From contig JARLJF010000134.1 in the NCBI GenBank assembly GCA_031291335.1, forward strand, positions 1 to 35,540: DNA of 35,540 nt, in the 5' to 3' direction. The notes below the pieces were generated by a model. That model made no database searches and was not told the DNA's origin. It was given only the letters and a program-made list of their open reading frames with translations. Below are positions 16,675 through 24,839 of this stretch, piece by piece; position 1 is the first letter of the stretch; each line of letters begins with the position of its first letter. A program made the position numbers and the translations under genes. Origin of the DNA: Pandoraea sp. Lineage in GTDB: Bacteria; Pseudomonadota; Gammaproteobacteria; Burkholderiales; Burkholderiaceae.

Positions 16675-17418
16675 ATGACGTCTCGTTTGCTTAAAAACAT
16701 GATCTGCACGGCGATGCTCGGCACTGCGGTGCTGAGCCCGCTGGCGCATGCCGGATTGTTCGATGACGACGAGGCGCGCAAAGCGATCCTCGATATCCGC
16801 AGCCGTCTGGATTCGGACAAGCAGCGGATCGAGGGGCTCACGCGCAACGTGCTGGATTTGAACAGCCAGATCCAGCAGTTGCAACGTGATCTGGCCGACC
16901 AGCGCGGTCAGAATGAAGATCTGAAAAACCAGCTTGCGAACCTGCAACAGAGTCAAAAGGATTTCTACAACGACCTCGATGGCCGTCTGAAGAAATTCGA
17001 ACCGCAGCAGATGACCGTCGGCGGCGTGACAGGCACCGTCCAACCGGGCGAGAAAGATGTCTTTGACGCCGCGCTGACGAAATTCCGCAATGGTGACTAC
17101 AAGGGTGCGCAAACGGATTTCCGGACCTTCTCGGCCAAGTATCCCGCCAGCCCGTATCAACCCGAAGCGCAGTTCTGGCTTGGCAATGCGCAGTACGCCA
17201 ACAAGGATCTGAAGGGTTCGACTGCGACGCTGCAGGGGATCGTGACGAAGTACCCGACGAGCCCGAAGGCCGCCGAGGCCATGTTGGCAATTGCCAGCAA
17301 CCAGGCGGAATCCGGGCAGACTGCGGCAGCGAAAAAAACGTTGCAGGATTTGGTGGCCAGGTACCCGGACAGCGAATCGGCAGCGGAGGCCAAGAAGCGT
17401 GCGGCCAAGCTGAAGTAA
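16675..17418 (+). CDS. cpoB: cell division coordinator CpoB (YbgF)
   Basis: The 247-residue periplasmic protein has a signal peptide (about 1-26, ending LAHA). An N-terminal coiled coil follows (about 40-100, 'LDLNSQIQQLQRDLADQRGQNEDLKNQLANLQQ'), then a C-terminal TPR domain (about 128-247) with repeats around 'FRNGDYKGAQTDFRTFSAKYP', 'LKGSTATLQGIVTKYP' and 'TAAAKKTLQDLVARYP'. CpoB trimerises and ties Tol-driven constriction to PBP1B peptidoglycan synthesis. It is the last gene of the tol operon; a GC hairpin follows its stop. Confidence 0.95.
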   Translation: MTSRLLKNMICTAMLGTAVLSPLAHAGLFDDDEARKAILDIRSRLDSDKQRIEGLTRNVLDLNSQIQQLQRDLADQRGQNEDLKNQLANLQQSQKDFYNDLDGRLKKFEPQQMTVGGVTGTVQPGEKDVFDAALTKFRNGDYKGAQTDFRTFSAKYPASPYQPEAQFWLGNAQYANKDLKGSTATLQGIVTKYPTSPKAAEAMLAIASNQAESGQTAAAKKTLQDLVARYPDSESAAEAKKRAAKLK

Positions 17419-17748
17419 GACGCCCCTCGGGAGGTTGTGCGAACCAGCCTGCCGTGTAAGGACACTCGTCAAACGCACGACGCCGCCTTTGGGCGGCGTT
17501 GTCGTTTCCGGGGTTTGCGAGTGCCGCGTGCGACCTCAAGTAGAATACGGACTTTCCAAGCGTTCGAGGCGCGGCGTCTCAGGGGATGTGGCAGGCCGAT
17601 CATGGCCCGGACCACATGACGACCGCACCCGCGATGTGTTCGCGCGCAGACTGCGCGACATGTCTGATAACCACAATGCCGGCCACACCCTGTGGCTCGC
17701 GATCATGTATCGAACGGCCGGACACGGCCGCTATCGTCTTCTCGCCTC
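17419..17748. other. intergenic region between cpoB and the YeeE/YedE permease
   Basis: The left part contains the post-operon hairpin at 17,478-17,503. The right part must contain the promoter of the permease gene: a TAGAAT at about 17,540 is a possible -10 box, but its -35 partner (TTGCGA, 20 bases upstream) is poorly spaced. Upstream in-frame starts, such as 17,692, would extend the permease with unconserved residues. I see no separate gene. Confidence 0.4.
17478..17503 (+). terminator. terminator-like hairpin after the tol operon
   Basis: An 11-bp stem (ACGACGCCGCC / GGCGGCGTTGT, one G-T pair) with a 4-base TTTG loop lies 60 bases after the cpoB stop. The downstream tract is only CGTTTCC, so it is a weak intrinsic terminator at best, though its position at the operon end is right. 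Confidence 0.55.
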
Positions 17749-18864
17749 ATGACCGACGTCGATCTCACCGCCCTCTCCCACACTGTCGTGTGGCTCACCT
17801 TTGGCTTGGCCTTCGTGTTTGGTGCTGTGCTGCAACGCACGCATTTCTGCACGATGGGCGCGCTCTCCGACATCGTGAACATCGGTGACTGGAATCGCAT
17901 GCGCATGTGGTGGCTCGCCATCGGTGTGGCGACCATCGGCACCGGCGTCCTCGCGTCGCAGGGCATCATCGATCCGGTCAAGGCGATCTACACGACGCCA
18001 CGCTTCACCTGGCTGTCGTATATCGTCGGTGGATGGTTTTTCGGCGTCGGCATGGTTCTGGCTTCGGGCTGTGGCAGCAAGACGCTGGTACGCATCGGGG
18101 GTGGCAATCTGAAGTCGCTGGTCGTCTTCGCGATGATCGGCGTGTCGGCTTACATGACACTCAAGGGTGTGTTCGCGGTACTGCGCGTCGCGGCTATCGA
18201 CAGCGTGCAGACGACGCTGTCGACATCGCAGGATTTGCCGACATTGCTGGGCGGAATGTTCGGCGGCGACGTGCATCGGGCGCAGCTCATTCTCGGGCTG
18301 GTGATCGGTGGTGCGTTCGTGATCGCGGCGCTTGCACGACGCGAATTCCGGACGTTCGACAATCTGCTGGGCGGCCTCGTCGTGGGCGCGATCATCGTGG
18401 CACTGTGGTACGTCTCGGGCAAGATCGGTTACGTTGCCGAGAACCCGAACACGCTGGAGGAGAGCTTCGTCGCGACGAACTCCGGCAAGATGGAAGCGCT
18501 GTCGTTCGTCTCACCGTTGGCGTACACGTTGTACTGGCTGATGATGTGGAGCGACACGAGCAACGTCATCACGTTGGGCATTGCGAGCGTGCTGGGCGTG
18601 ATCGCCGGTTCGTTCGTCTACGCGCTGGTGTCGCGTAATTTCCGCTGGGAAGGCTTTCAGGGCACGGAGGACACGGCGAACCACATGGTAGGGGGTGTGC
18701 TGATGGGTTTCGGTGGCGTGACGGCGTTGGGCTGCACGGTTGGCCAGGGGCTGTCGGGCGTGTCGACACTCGCGGTGGGATCGTTCCTCGCGATCGCGGC
18801 GATCCTGGTGGGCGGCGTCTGCGCATTCAAGTATCAGATGTGGCGTATTGAGCGCAGTGTTTGA
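17749..18864 (+). CDS. YeeE/YedE family (TsuA-like) sulfur-compound permease
   Basis: The 371-residue membrane protein has about nine to ten hydrophobic segments. It shows the family's three conserved cysteines in typical contexts: Cys34 in 'HFCTMGALSD', Cys108 in 'ASGCGSKTLVR' and Cys329 in 'ALGCTVGQGLSG'. In TsuA, cysteines of this kind relay thiosulfate across the membrane. This longer form has an extra central section (about 150-270) and may move another sulfur compound. No TusA gene is next to it, unlike many members. The start at 17749 is preferred over 17692 because the extra residues are not family-like. A 7-bp hairpin without a T-run lies at 18,871-18,890. Confidence 0.85.
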   Translation: MTDVDLTALSHTVVWLTFGLAFVFGAVLQRTHFCTMGALSDIVNIGDWNRMRMWWLAIGVATIGTGVLASQGIIDPVKAIYTTPRFTWLSYIVGGWFFGVGMVLASGCGSKTLVRIGGGNLKSLVVFAMIGVSAYMTLKGVFAVLRVAAIDSVQTTLSTSQDLPTLLGGMFGGDVHRAQLILGLVIGGAFVIAALARREFRTFDNLLGGLVVGAIIVALWYVSGKIGYVAENPNTLEESFVATNSGKMEALSFVSPLAYTLYWLMMWSDTSNVITLGIASVLGVIAGSFVYALVSRNFRWEGFQGTEDTANHMVGGVLMGFGGVTALGCTVGQGLSGVSTLAVGSFLAIAAILVGGVCAFKYQMWRIERSV

Positions 18865-18927
18865 CGGTAATTCGCGCGCGTATGCGCGAAATGGCCGCGA
18901 ATCAGACACATCCGCGTCACACAGGTA

Positions 18928-18957
18928 TTGACACTATAACGACAGCGACGCTATAAT
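18928..18957 (+). promoter_or_regulatory. promoter of tRNA-Lys
   Basis: A perfect consensus -35 (TTGACA, 18,928-18,933) and perfect -10 (TATAAT, 18,952-18,957) are separated by 18 bases. The -10 ends 13 bases before the tRNA 5' end, so transcription starts only a few bases before the mature tRNA. Confidence 0.9.
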
Positions 18958-18970
18958 CTTTTTCTTCGTT

Positions 18971-19046
18971 GGGTCGTTAGCTCAGCTGGTAGAGCAGCGG
19001 ACTTTTAATCCGTTGGTCGCAGGTTCGAATCCCGCACGGCCTACCA
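18971..19046 (+). tRNA. tRNA-Lys (anticodon TTT)
   Basis: The 76-base sequence folds as a complete cloverleaf with an encoded CCA end. The acceptor stem is GGGTCGT/ACGGCCT (G-T at the first pair and one internal wobble), the D arm is GCTCAGCTGGTAGAGC, and the anticodon loop is CTTTTAA with TTT in the centre. The T arm is GCAGG-TTCGAAT-CCCGC; its stem has a G-C to C-G outer pairing with one weak internal position (A-C mismatch expected at the second pair), worth checking. It reads lysine codons AAA/AAG. Confidence 0.97.
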
Positions 19047-19055
19047 AACGAATTC

Positions 19056-19085
19056 AAAGGGCTGCACACTGTGCAGCCCTTTTTC
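19056..19085 (+). terminator. intrinsic terminator of tRNA-Lys
   Basis: The perfect 9-bp stem GGGCTGCAC/GTGCAGCCC has a 3-base loop and is followed by TTTTT. Flanking AAA on the left extends pairing with the T-run, so it may also stop the convergent MFS gene, whose end is at 19,139. Confidence 0.92.
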
Positions 19086-19138
19086 TATTTCTGCGCAACA
19101 TCGGCAGCGCTGGGGGCGCCTCCCGACGCCAACGCCTC

Positions 19139-20443
19139 TCAGTCGAGTTCCTTCCCTGCGGTTTCGGGGACGAGGAAAATCGCTCCTGCGGACAGAAGGT
19201 AAAACCCCGCCGTAATCACAAGCGCCCCGCCAATTCCGTACCACTCTCCCAACAACCCGATGATGGCCGGCGCAAACGAGCTAATGCCTCGGCCAAAGTT
19301 GCAGGTGAAGCCCACGCCCAGCGCTCGCGCACTGGTCGGGAACGCTTCCGAGAGCATCGGGCCGAATCCGGCGAATGCACCCGACGCGAAAAACCCGAGA
19401 AATGGCGAAAGAATGAATAACGACGTGGCATCGCGCACGGACGACAGCACATAAATCATCACCGTCGAGACCAGGACATACACCGCGAATACCGGGCGGC
19501 GACCAAAGCGGTCCGCTAGAAATCCAAACGCCGTTTGCCCAAACCACGATGCCACCATCGCCGGAATCAGGAACGCGGATGATTTCGCGACACTCAATCC
19601 CGCGCCGCCCTTCTCGAGCGGCAGGCTGAGATAGCCAGGCAGCCAGGTGAAAAGCCCCCAGTACCCGCACATCGTCAGCGTGCTGATGAGCGACATCGTC
19701 AGCGTCGGGCGAAGCAGCTTCCCGCGAAAAATCTGCAAGTAGTCAGTCCCCATCTTCTTTTCTGCGCGCGCCTTCAAATACAAGGGGCTTTCGTCGACGT
19801 TGCGAATAATCCAGAAAATCAGCAATCCCGGGACCACGCCAAGGAAAAACAGAACTCGCCACCCGTGCACCGGCAAAACAAATGTCGACGCGATGGCCGC
19901 CAGAATGTAGCCAATAGGCCATCCCGCGTTGGCAACAGCGAGCGCCTTTCCTCTATGGCGCACTGGCCATGACTCGGAAATGAGCAGCACGGCCACAGTC
20001 CACATACCGCCCCACCCCAATCCCAACGCCGCGCGCGTCATCGCCAGTTGCGTCAGGCTCTGGGTAAAAGCACTCAGTCCAGAGAAGAGCGTGAAGATGC
20101 TGATGCAGAGCACGATCGCGCGCTTCCGGCCGATTTTGTCCGCGATCGTTCCTGACAGTACTCCGCCAAATGAACAAGCGAGCAGGGAGACGGTTGCCAG
20201 GAACCCCGCCTGCAATGTCGTCAGATTCCATTCGTGAAGGATGGTCGTGAGCGCGAACGCGTACACCATCACGTCAAACGCATCCAGAACATTGCCAAGC
20301 AGCACGGCCGACAGCGCCCACCAGTGTTTCGGCGAAATGTCGCGCCACCACGTTTGCGACGGCGCCCGGTCGGATACGCCGACCGGGCTCTGCACGGGGG
20401 GTGGCACCTGCTGCGTCTCCCGGCGACTTTGATTTTGGAACAT
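19139..20443 (-). CDS. MFS transporter, metabolite:proton symporter type
   Basis: This is a 434-residue protein with 12 predicted membrane helices. The first helix region 'NVLDAFDVMVYAFAL' is typical of sugar-acid, aromatic-acid and lactate importers, and the MFS motif A appears twice: 'GTIADKIGRKRA' and 'GFLADRFGRRPV'. It is therefore probably an uptake system for an organic acid or amino-acid-like compound. The start at 20443 was chosen because AGGGGAG lies 5 bases upstream; upstream in-frame starts lack this. It diverges from the class V PLP enzyme gene and probably shares its regulation with it. Confidence 0.88.
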   Translation of the reverse strand: MFQNQSRRETQQVPPPVQSPVGVSDRAPSQTWWRDISPKHWWALSAVLLGNVLDAFDVMVYAFALTTILHEWNLTTLQAGFLATVSLLACSFGGVLSGTIADKIGRKRAIVLCISIFTLFSGLSAFTQSLTQLAMTRAALGLGWGGMWTVAVLLISESWPVRHRGKALAVANAGWPIGYILAAIASTFVLPVHGWRVLFFLGVVPGLLIFWIIRNVDESPLYLKARAEKKMGTDYLQIFRGKLLRPTLTMSLISTLTMCGYWGLFTWLPGYLSLPLEKGGAGLSVAKSSAFLIPAMVASWFGQTAFGFLADRFGRRPVFAVYVLVSTVMIYVLSSVRDATSLFILSPFLGFFASGAFAGFGPMLSEAFPTSARALGVGFTCNFGRGISSFAPAIIGLLGEWYGIGGALVITAGFYLLSAGAIFLVPETAGKELD

Positions 20444-20695
20444 GTGTCTCCCCTGCATATGACGTGGCACCAGAAATCTGGCGTATCCCTGCAGACCACC
20501 CTGCGTACGAAGCTTAGGTCGTGCGCTCAGCGGTCAACTCGAGAATCGCGCCCGGGGTCGTGAAATACAAATGCGAAAAAAATGGAGGCATATGCGCCTC
20601 ACGCATGTTCGGAGGAGCGCGAGCGCAGCGCAGGGTTGTCGGGTCGGGCCATTCACCGTTCGATGCCCGAACCGAGGAACTCAGGCTCATGCCAA

Positions 20696-20712
20696 TGGTG
20701 CATAAGTCACCA
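20696..20712. promoter_or_regulatory. candidate LysR-type operator
   Basis: TGGTG-CATAAGT-CACCA is a 5-bp arm inverted repeat ending 12 bases before the -35 box of the class V enzyme gene. That is the usual activation position (centred near -55) of a LysR-type regulator. The LysR gene at 22,099 is the obvious candidate to bind it. Confidence 0.4.
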
Positions 20713-20724
20713 CAAATAACGCAT

Positions 20725-20753
20725 TTGGGAGCGCTTTTTCTCGCACCTATACT
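20725..20753 (+). promoter_or_regulatory. promoter of the class V PLP enzyme gene
   Basis: TTGGGA (20,725-20,730) and TATACT (20,748-20,753) are spaced by exactly 17 bases, giving a good sigma-70 promoter about 20 bases before the ribosome binding site ACGGAGAT. Confidence 0.7.
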
Positions 20754-20779
20754 CGGCCGAAACCCACGGAGATACCGAG

Positions 20780-21982
20780 ATGCAGACGTTTGAGAAAATT
20801 GCTGTCGACATGCCGCTTACCCCGTTCAGCGACGACGCGCCAATGGGACTCAGTCTCGCGAATGTGCGCGAGTCTTTCCCCATTACCCAGTCACGCGCCT
20901 ATCTGAACAACGCATCCATTGCCCCTGCATCAACGCCGGTCCTGGCTGCCATGGGCTATTTCATGGGAGACGTCCGGGATAACGGACGCAACAGATATCC
21001 CCTGTGGTGCGACTACGCGCAAACGGAAATCAAGACACGAGTCGCCCGGCTCATCGGTGCAAAGCAAAACGAAATCGCGTTCGTGAAGAACACCACAGAA
21101 GGTCTCATCACGGTTGCGAATGGCCTGGATTGGCGCGACGGAGACAACGTTGTGTTGCCGGACATCGAGTATCCGTCGAACGTCTACTGCTGGATGCGAT
21201 TGGCAAAGTTTGGCGTGCAGATCCGGTGGGTCAAATCGCGCGACGGCCGCATCCTGCTGGACGACATTGCGGCACTGATCGACCGCCGTACGCGACTGGT
21301 TTCACTCAGCGCCGTGCAGTTCTCGAATGGCTTCAAGCAAGACCTCGCCGCACTCTCCGAGCTATGCACCAAGCGCAAGGTCCTGCTGAACATCGACGCC
21401 ATTCAGTGGGTTGGTAACCAAGCGTTGAACCTGTCCGACATCCACGTCGATTTTCTGTCGTTTGGCGGCCATAAGTGGCTGCTCTCCCCCATTGGTACCG
21501 GCATCTTCTACTGCAACGAGAAGTCGCTCGACTTGCTTGACCCGCCGAATGTCGGTTACCACACGGTGGACCGAGGGGAAGCGCACATGGACTACATCCT
21601 CGACTATCGGGACGGGGCAGCCCGGTTCGAAGAAGCGCTATCCAATTTTCCGGGCATCTGGGGCCTTGATGCCGCAGTCCGCATGCATCTTTGCGTAACA
21701 CCGGCCGCTGCCCAGCAGAGGATCGGTGCGCTGGTGGAGCATGCAGAGGAGGGTTTGATGCGCATGGGATGGCGCATTCTTAGCCCTCGCGAGCGCCAGT
21801 CGGAGAGATCCGGCCTGCTCTCCTTTACCAGGGACGGCCTCGACGTCAGCGGTACGGTGAAGGCTTTGGATGCAGCGGGTGTGGACCTGGCCGCGCGCGC
21901 CGGCGCACTCCGGATATCGCCAAGCTTCTACAACAACGAAGACGACATCGACCGACTCCTGAGCGCACTGGCCACTTGCTGA
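20780..21982 (+). CDS. class V aminotransferase-fold PLP enzyme, lacking the desulfurase cysteine
   Basis: The 400-residue protein resembles the SufS / isopenicillin-N-epimerase branch of fold-type I PLP enzymes. It shows 'AYLNNASIAP' (40-49), 'FVKNTTEGLITVANGL' (101-116), 'NIDAIQWVG' with cofactor-binding Asp206, and 'SFGGHKWLLSPIGTG' with the PLP lysine Lys232. In cysteine desulfurases a loop with catalytic Cys follows 'R.G' near the C-terminus; here 'LAARAGALRISPSFYNNEDDIDRLL' jumps straight over it, so it cannot be a normal desulfurase. A lyase, epimerase or transaminase acting on an amino-acid-like substrate is likelier. It diverges from the MFS importer and precedes the LysR gene. Confidence 0.85.
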   Translation: MQTFEKIAVDMPLTPFSDDAPMGLSLANVRESFPITQSRAYLNNASIAPASTPVLAAMGYFMGDVRDNGRNRYPLWCDYAQTEIKTRVARLIGAKQNEIAFVKNTTEGLITVANGLDWRDGDNVVLPDIEYPSNVYCWMRLAKFGVQIRWVKSRDGRILLDDIAALIDRRTRLVSLSAVQFSNGFKQDLAALSELCTKRKVLLNIDAIQWVGNQALNLSDIHVDFLSFGGHKWLLSPIGTGIFYCNEKSLDLLDPPNVGYHTVDRGEAHMDYILDYRDGAARFEEALSNFPGIWGLDAAVRMHLCVTPAAAQQRIGALVEHAEEGLMRMGWRILSPRERQSERSGLLSFTRDGLDVSGTVKALDAAGVDLAARAGALRISPSFYNNEDDIDRLLSALATC

Positions 21983-22098
21983 CATACATTCGGCAAGCGC
22001 CGCCGCCATCACCGGATTCGCAGGTACGATATCCGGCAATGAAGGCGGCGGGCGCAACATCGCCCGATATCGAAATGTCCGAGTCAGGGAGATAGCGA

Positions 22099-23055
22099 AT
22101 GGAAATTCGGCTCGAGTGGCTGAAGGCGTTCCGCGCCATCATGCAAACGGGAACCATCACCGGTGCGACGGCCATTATTCACCGAACGCAGCCCCAAATC
22201 AGCCGGATGATCTCCGGGCTCGAAGTCAGTCTTGGATTTCAGCTATTCGCACGAGAGGGGCGTCGCTTGATTCCCACCGGCGACGGATTGCGCTTTTACT
22301 CACAAATCGAGCCTCTCCTCCTGAGCTTTGACCGACTGCCGGGTGTCGCCGAAGACATTAAAGGCAAGCGCGGCAAGCCACTCGTTATCGCGGCTGAGCC
22401 ATTCATGCTCCAGAGTCTTGTCCCGGACACGGTTCGCGCCATGAGCCAGCACAGTGACACCAAGTTCGCCATCGATCTATGTGTGCGCGAAGCAGGCGTC
22501 TGGATTTCACGAAACAACGTCGACCTCGCGGTCGTCGCCCTGCCCTTCACGCAATCCGATATGGAACAGTTGCCGTTCGCGGAAGCCGAACTGGTTGCGA
22601 CACTGCCCATTGGCCACCCGCTGGCACAACATGAGGTCGTTGATATCGCCGACCTTGCCAAAGAGCGATTCATTGCGCTTCGGCCCACAACGCTGATGCG
22701 AGCACAAATCGACAACGCGGCGATTTCCTCAGGCGGTCCCTTCAAGCCTGTTGTCGAAACCGCTTCAGGCGCAACGGCTTGCGAACTGGTCGCCAACGGC
22801 GTAGGCGTCTCGATCTCCGATCCGATCGTGGCGCGTTCGTACCGCCAACGCGGCGTCGTCGCCCGAAAGCTCTCGGTTCCGTTGCGGCTCACCTATGGGC
22901 TTCTGGTGAATCCTGCCACGGCCAGCTCGCAGGTGATGGCGTTCATCCGATGCCTTGCCGAGTCGGCCGAGACCCTCGGCGAAGGCTTTGTGGATGTGTC
23001 GGCCTCACTTGAAGAAAACCTGGCGTCTGTCGCCGGTCCGAAACCCACACGATGA
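22099..23055 (+). CDS. LysR family transcriptional regulator
   Basis: The 318-residue protein has the LysR N-terminal helix-turn-helix at about 3-62 ('LEWLKAFRAIMQTGTITGATAIIHRTQPQISRMISGLEVSLGFQLFAREGRRLIPT'). The effector-binding domain follows (about 90-300), with 'LVIAAEPFMLQSLVPDTVRAM' and 'GATACELVANGVGVSISDPIVA'. Its start has AGGGAGA about 7 bases upstream. It follows the class V enzyme gene by 116 bases on the same strand and faces the rhodanese-ABC operon. It may therefore control both the class V/MFS pair and that operon; a candidate site lies at 20,696. Confidence 0.92.
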   Translation: MEIRLEWLKAFRAIMQTGTITGATAIIHRTQPQISRMISGLEVSLGFQLFAREGRRLIPTGDGLRFYSQIEPLLLSFDRLPGVAEDIKGKRGKPLVIAAEPFMLQSLVPDTVRAMSQHSDTKFAIDLCVREAGVWISRNNVDLAVVALPFTQSDMEQLPFAEAELVATLPIGHPLAQHEVVDIADLAKERFIALRPTTLMRAQIDNAAISSGGPFKPVVETASGATACELVANGVGVSISDPIVARSYRQRGVVARKLSVPLRLTYGLLVNPATASSQVMAFIRCLAESAETLGEGFVDVSASLEENLASVAGPKPTR

Positions 23056-23131
23056 ATTTTCCGACGACGTCGCCTCACCCCGGACATTACTTTACCCGTG
23101 CCCGTGCCCATGCCCGATAGCAGCCGCCACG

Positions 23132-23953
23132 TCACGCGGTGGTGAATGCCTTCTCCAGCCCGATCAATCTATCCAATGCAAGCACCAGCAGCGTTGAGAT
23201 CAGGAAGACGACACACGACATGGCGGCAACCGTCGGATCGTCGAAATCACGTAGGTAGTAATAGGCTTCGACGGGCAAGGTGGTCGTGGTGGGCGTCACG
23301 AGGAATGAGGCAATCGTAAAATTGTCGATCGTCTCGACAAAGATGAAGATCCCGCCGGCCAGCAAACCGGGACGCAGTTGAGGCAACACGATCATGCGGA
23401 ACACCTGCCAGTGGGTCGCCCCGAGATTTCTCGCGCTCTCCTCCAAATCCAGCCTGAGTCCATGCATGTTTGCGAGCAATGCGCGAAGCGCATACGGCAA
23501 CGTAATACAAATCATGCTGACGACGATCGCGACGAACCCGGGGCCGATATGCGTCTTGTAGCTCAGCGCAAGAAAAGCCACCCCTGTCACAACGCCGGGA
23601 ACGATGATCGGCGACATCAAGAGTGCCGTCAGCGCCTGGCGTCCGGCAAACGTTCCGCGCGACAGCGCATACGCGGCGGGAAGCGCAATGATCAGCGTTA
23701 TCGGCGACACGACAAACGAGATCAACAAGCTGTTGTTCAACGCGCTCCGAAATCCCTCGTTGCTCCAGAAGCTCTCGAACCACCGCCACGAAAATCTCGT
23801 CGGCGGCAGCGAGAAATATGAATCGGCACTGAAGGCATAAAGCACGACGACGGCAACGGGCGCCAGCATCAACACCGCGACAGCAATCGAAAAATACCTG
23901 ACCGCCGCAGGACAATGCGAAAAATCGCGCGACGAAACTCTCAATTTTTTCAC
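23132..23953 (-). CDS. ABC transporter permease (PotC-type)
   Basis: The 273-residue inner-membrane permease has about six helices and the binding-protein-dependent transport motif 'LEESARNLGATHWQVFRMIVLPQLRPGLLAG' (about 183-213), whose EAA loop contacts the ATPase. It resembles PotC/YdcV permeases. I chose the GTG at 23953, which follows the previous permease's stop by one base; a TTG at 24022 would overlap that gene by 68 bases. It is the last gene of the five-gene rhodanese-ABC operon and is convergent with the LysR gene. Confidence 0.88.
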   Translation of the reverse strand: MKKLRVSSRDFSHCPAAVRYFSIAVAVLMLAPVAVVVLYAFSADSYFSLPPTRFSWRWFESFWSNEGFRSALNNSLLISFVVSPITLIIALPAAYALSRGTFAGRQALTALLMSPIIVPGVVTGVAFLALSYKTHIGPGFVAIVVSMICITLPYALRALLANMHGLRLDLEESARNLGATHWQVFRMIVLPQLRPGLLAGGIFIFVETIDNFTIASFLVTPTTTTLPVEAYYYLRDFDDPTVAAMSCVVFLISTLLVLALDRLIGLEKAFTTA

Positions 23954-23954
23954 T

Positions 23955-24839
23955 TCAATTCTCGCGCCGGTGCGTGCGCCCACCAGCAAAACGCTGCAAT
24001 GTCGAAAACAGAAATACCGCAATCAGTGACGTCAACAGGAATACCAAAGCGAGCGCGGCCGCCATCGGCACATCGAAAGCCACGAAAATCTGGTCATAGA
24101 TTTCGTTTGAAACAAATCTCACTCGACCGCCGCCCAGCAACAGAGGAAACAGGAACGAGCTGACCGCGATGGAAAACGACAGCGCGCTGGAGGCAACAAT
24201 GCCGGGGAGGCTTAGCGGCAAGGTCACATGCCAGAACGCAGACAACCGCGATGCCCCCAGACTGACCGCAGAGTCCTCCAATGATCGTGGAACGTTCTTT
24301 AAAGGACCAATCAACGTCAAGACGAAGAACGGTAGTACGTAATGAACGAGTGAGACAAACACTGCCGTGTTGGTGTAGACCATTCGGAATGGCGAACCGA
24401 TGACACCCAGTTGGAGCAACGTCGAATTAATGACGCCTTTATTTCCCAATATGATCAGCCACGCGTAAGCACGAGTCATCGTGCCCGAGAGCAGCGTCAG
24501 AACAAACGCCCCGATCAAAAAGCGACGCAAAGCCGTTTGCGAACGCACGATAGCGAAGCTGACCGGAAACCCGATGACGAGCGCGGCGATGGTGATCCAG
24601 GCGGAGGTTTTGAGGGTTTGCCACAGAACGCGCCACTCCGACGGCGCATTCATGAATCGCTCGAAATTCCTTAGTGTCCAGGGTCCCCTGCCTTCAAACT
24701 GGCCAGGTACCTGATGCAGCAGACTCGCCTGGACGAGCAGAAAATATCCCGAGAAGAAAACGGCAAGCACGAGAATCGACGGTGCGATGCACCACCACGA
24801 CGCTTGCGCGGTATACGTGCGGGCGACTCGAGCCGTCAT
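23955..24839 (-). CDS. ABC transporter permease (PotB-type)
   Basis: The 294-residue permease has about six membrane helices (first 'WWCIAPSILVLAVFFSGYFLL', 15-35). The EAA loop is 'LEDSAVSLGASRLSAFWHVTLPLSLPGIVASSAL' (about 192-225). It is of the PotB/YdcU/FutB class that pairs with a PotC-like partner. Its ATG overlaps the ATPase stop by four bases (ATGA), and the next permease begins immediately after its own stop, so all three are translationally coupled. Confidence 0.9.
   Translation of the reverse strand: MTARVARTYTAQASWWCIAPSILVLAVFFSGYFLLVQASLLHQVPGQFEGRGPWTLRNFERFMNAPSEWRVLWQTLKTSAWITIAALVIGFPVSFAIVRSQTALRRFLIGAFVLTLLSGTMTRAYAWLIILGNKGVINSTLLQLGVIGSPFRMVYTNTAVFVSLVHYVLPFFVLTLIGPLKNVPRSLEDSAVSLGASRLSAFWHVTLPLSLPGIVASSALSFSIAVSSFLFPLLLGGGRVRFVSNEIYDQIFVAFDVPMAAALALVFLLTSLIAVFLFSTLQRFAGGRTHRREN

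Larger units (their letters stand above)
20444..20779. other. divergent control region between the MFS and class V enzyme genes
   Basis: The region separates two divergent genes and is rich in inverted repeats: CCAGA-AA-TCTGG (20,470-20,481), GAGGC-N6-GCCTC (20,585-20,600) and TGGTG-N7-CACCA (20,696-20,712). A plus-strand promoter lies at 20,725-20,753. On the minus strand TTGACC (near 20,536) with TAAGCT 15 bases on is a weak promoter candidate for the MFS gene. Confidence 0.5.

Noticed and set aside
20780..21982. Annotation of the class V enzyme as cysteine desulfurase
   Set aside because: The catalytic cysteine loop is absent.
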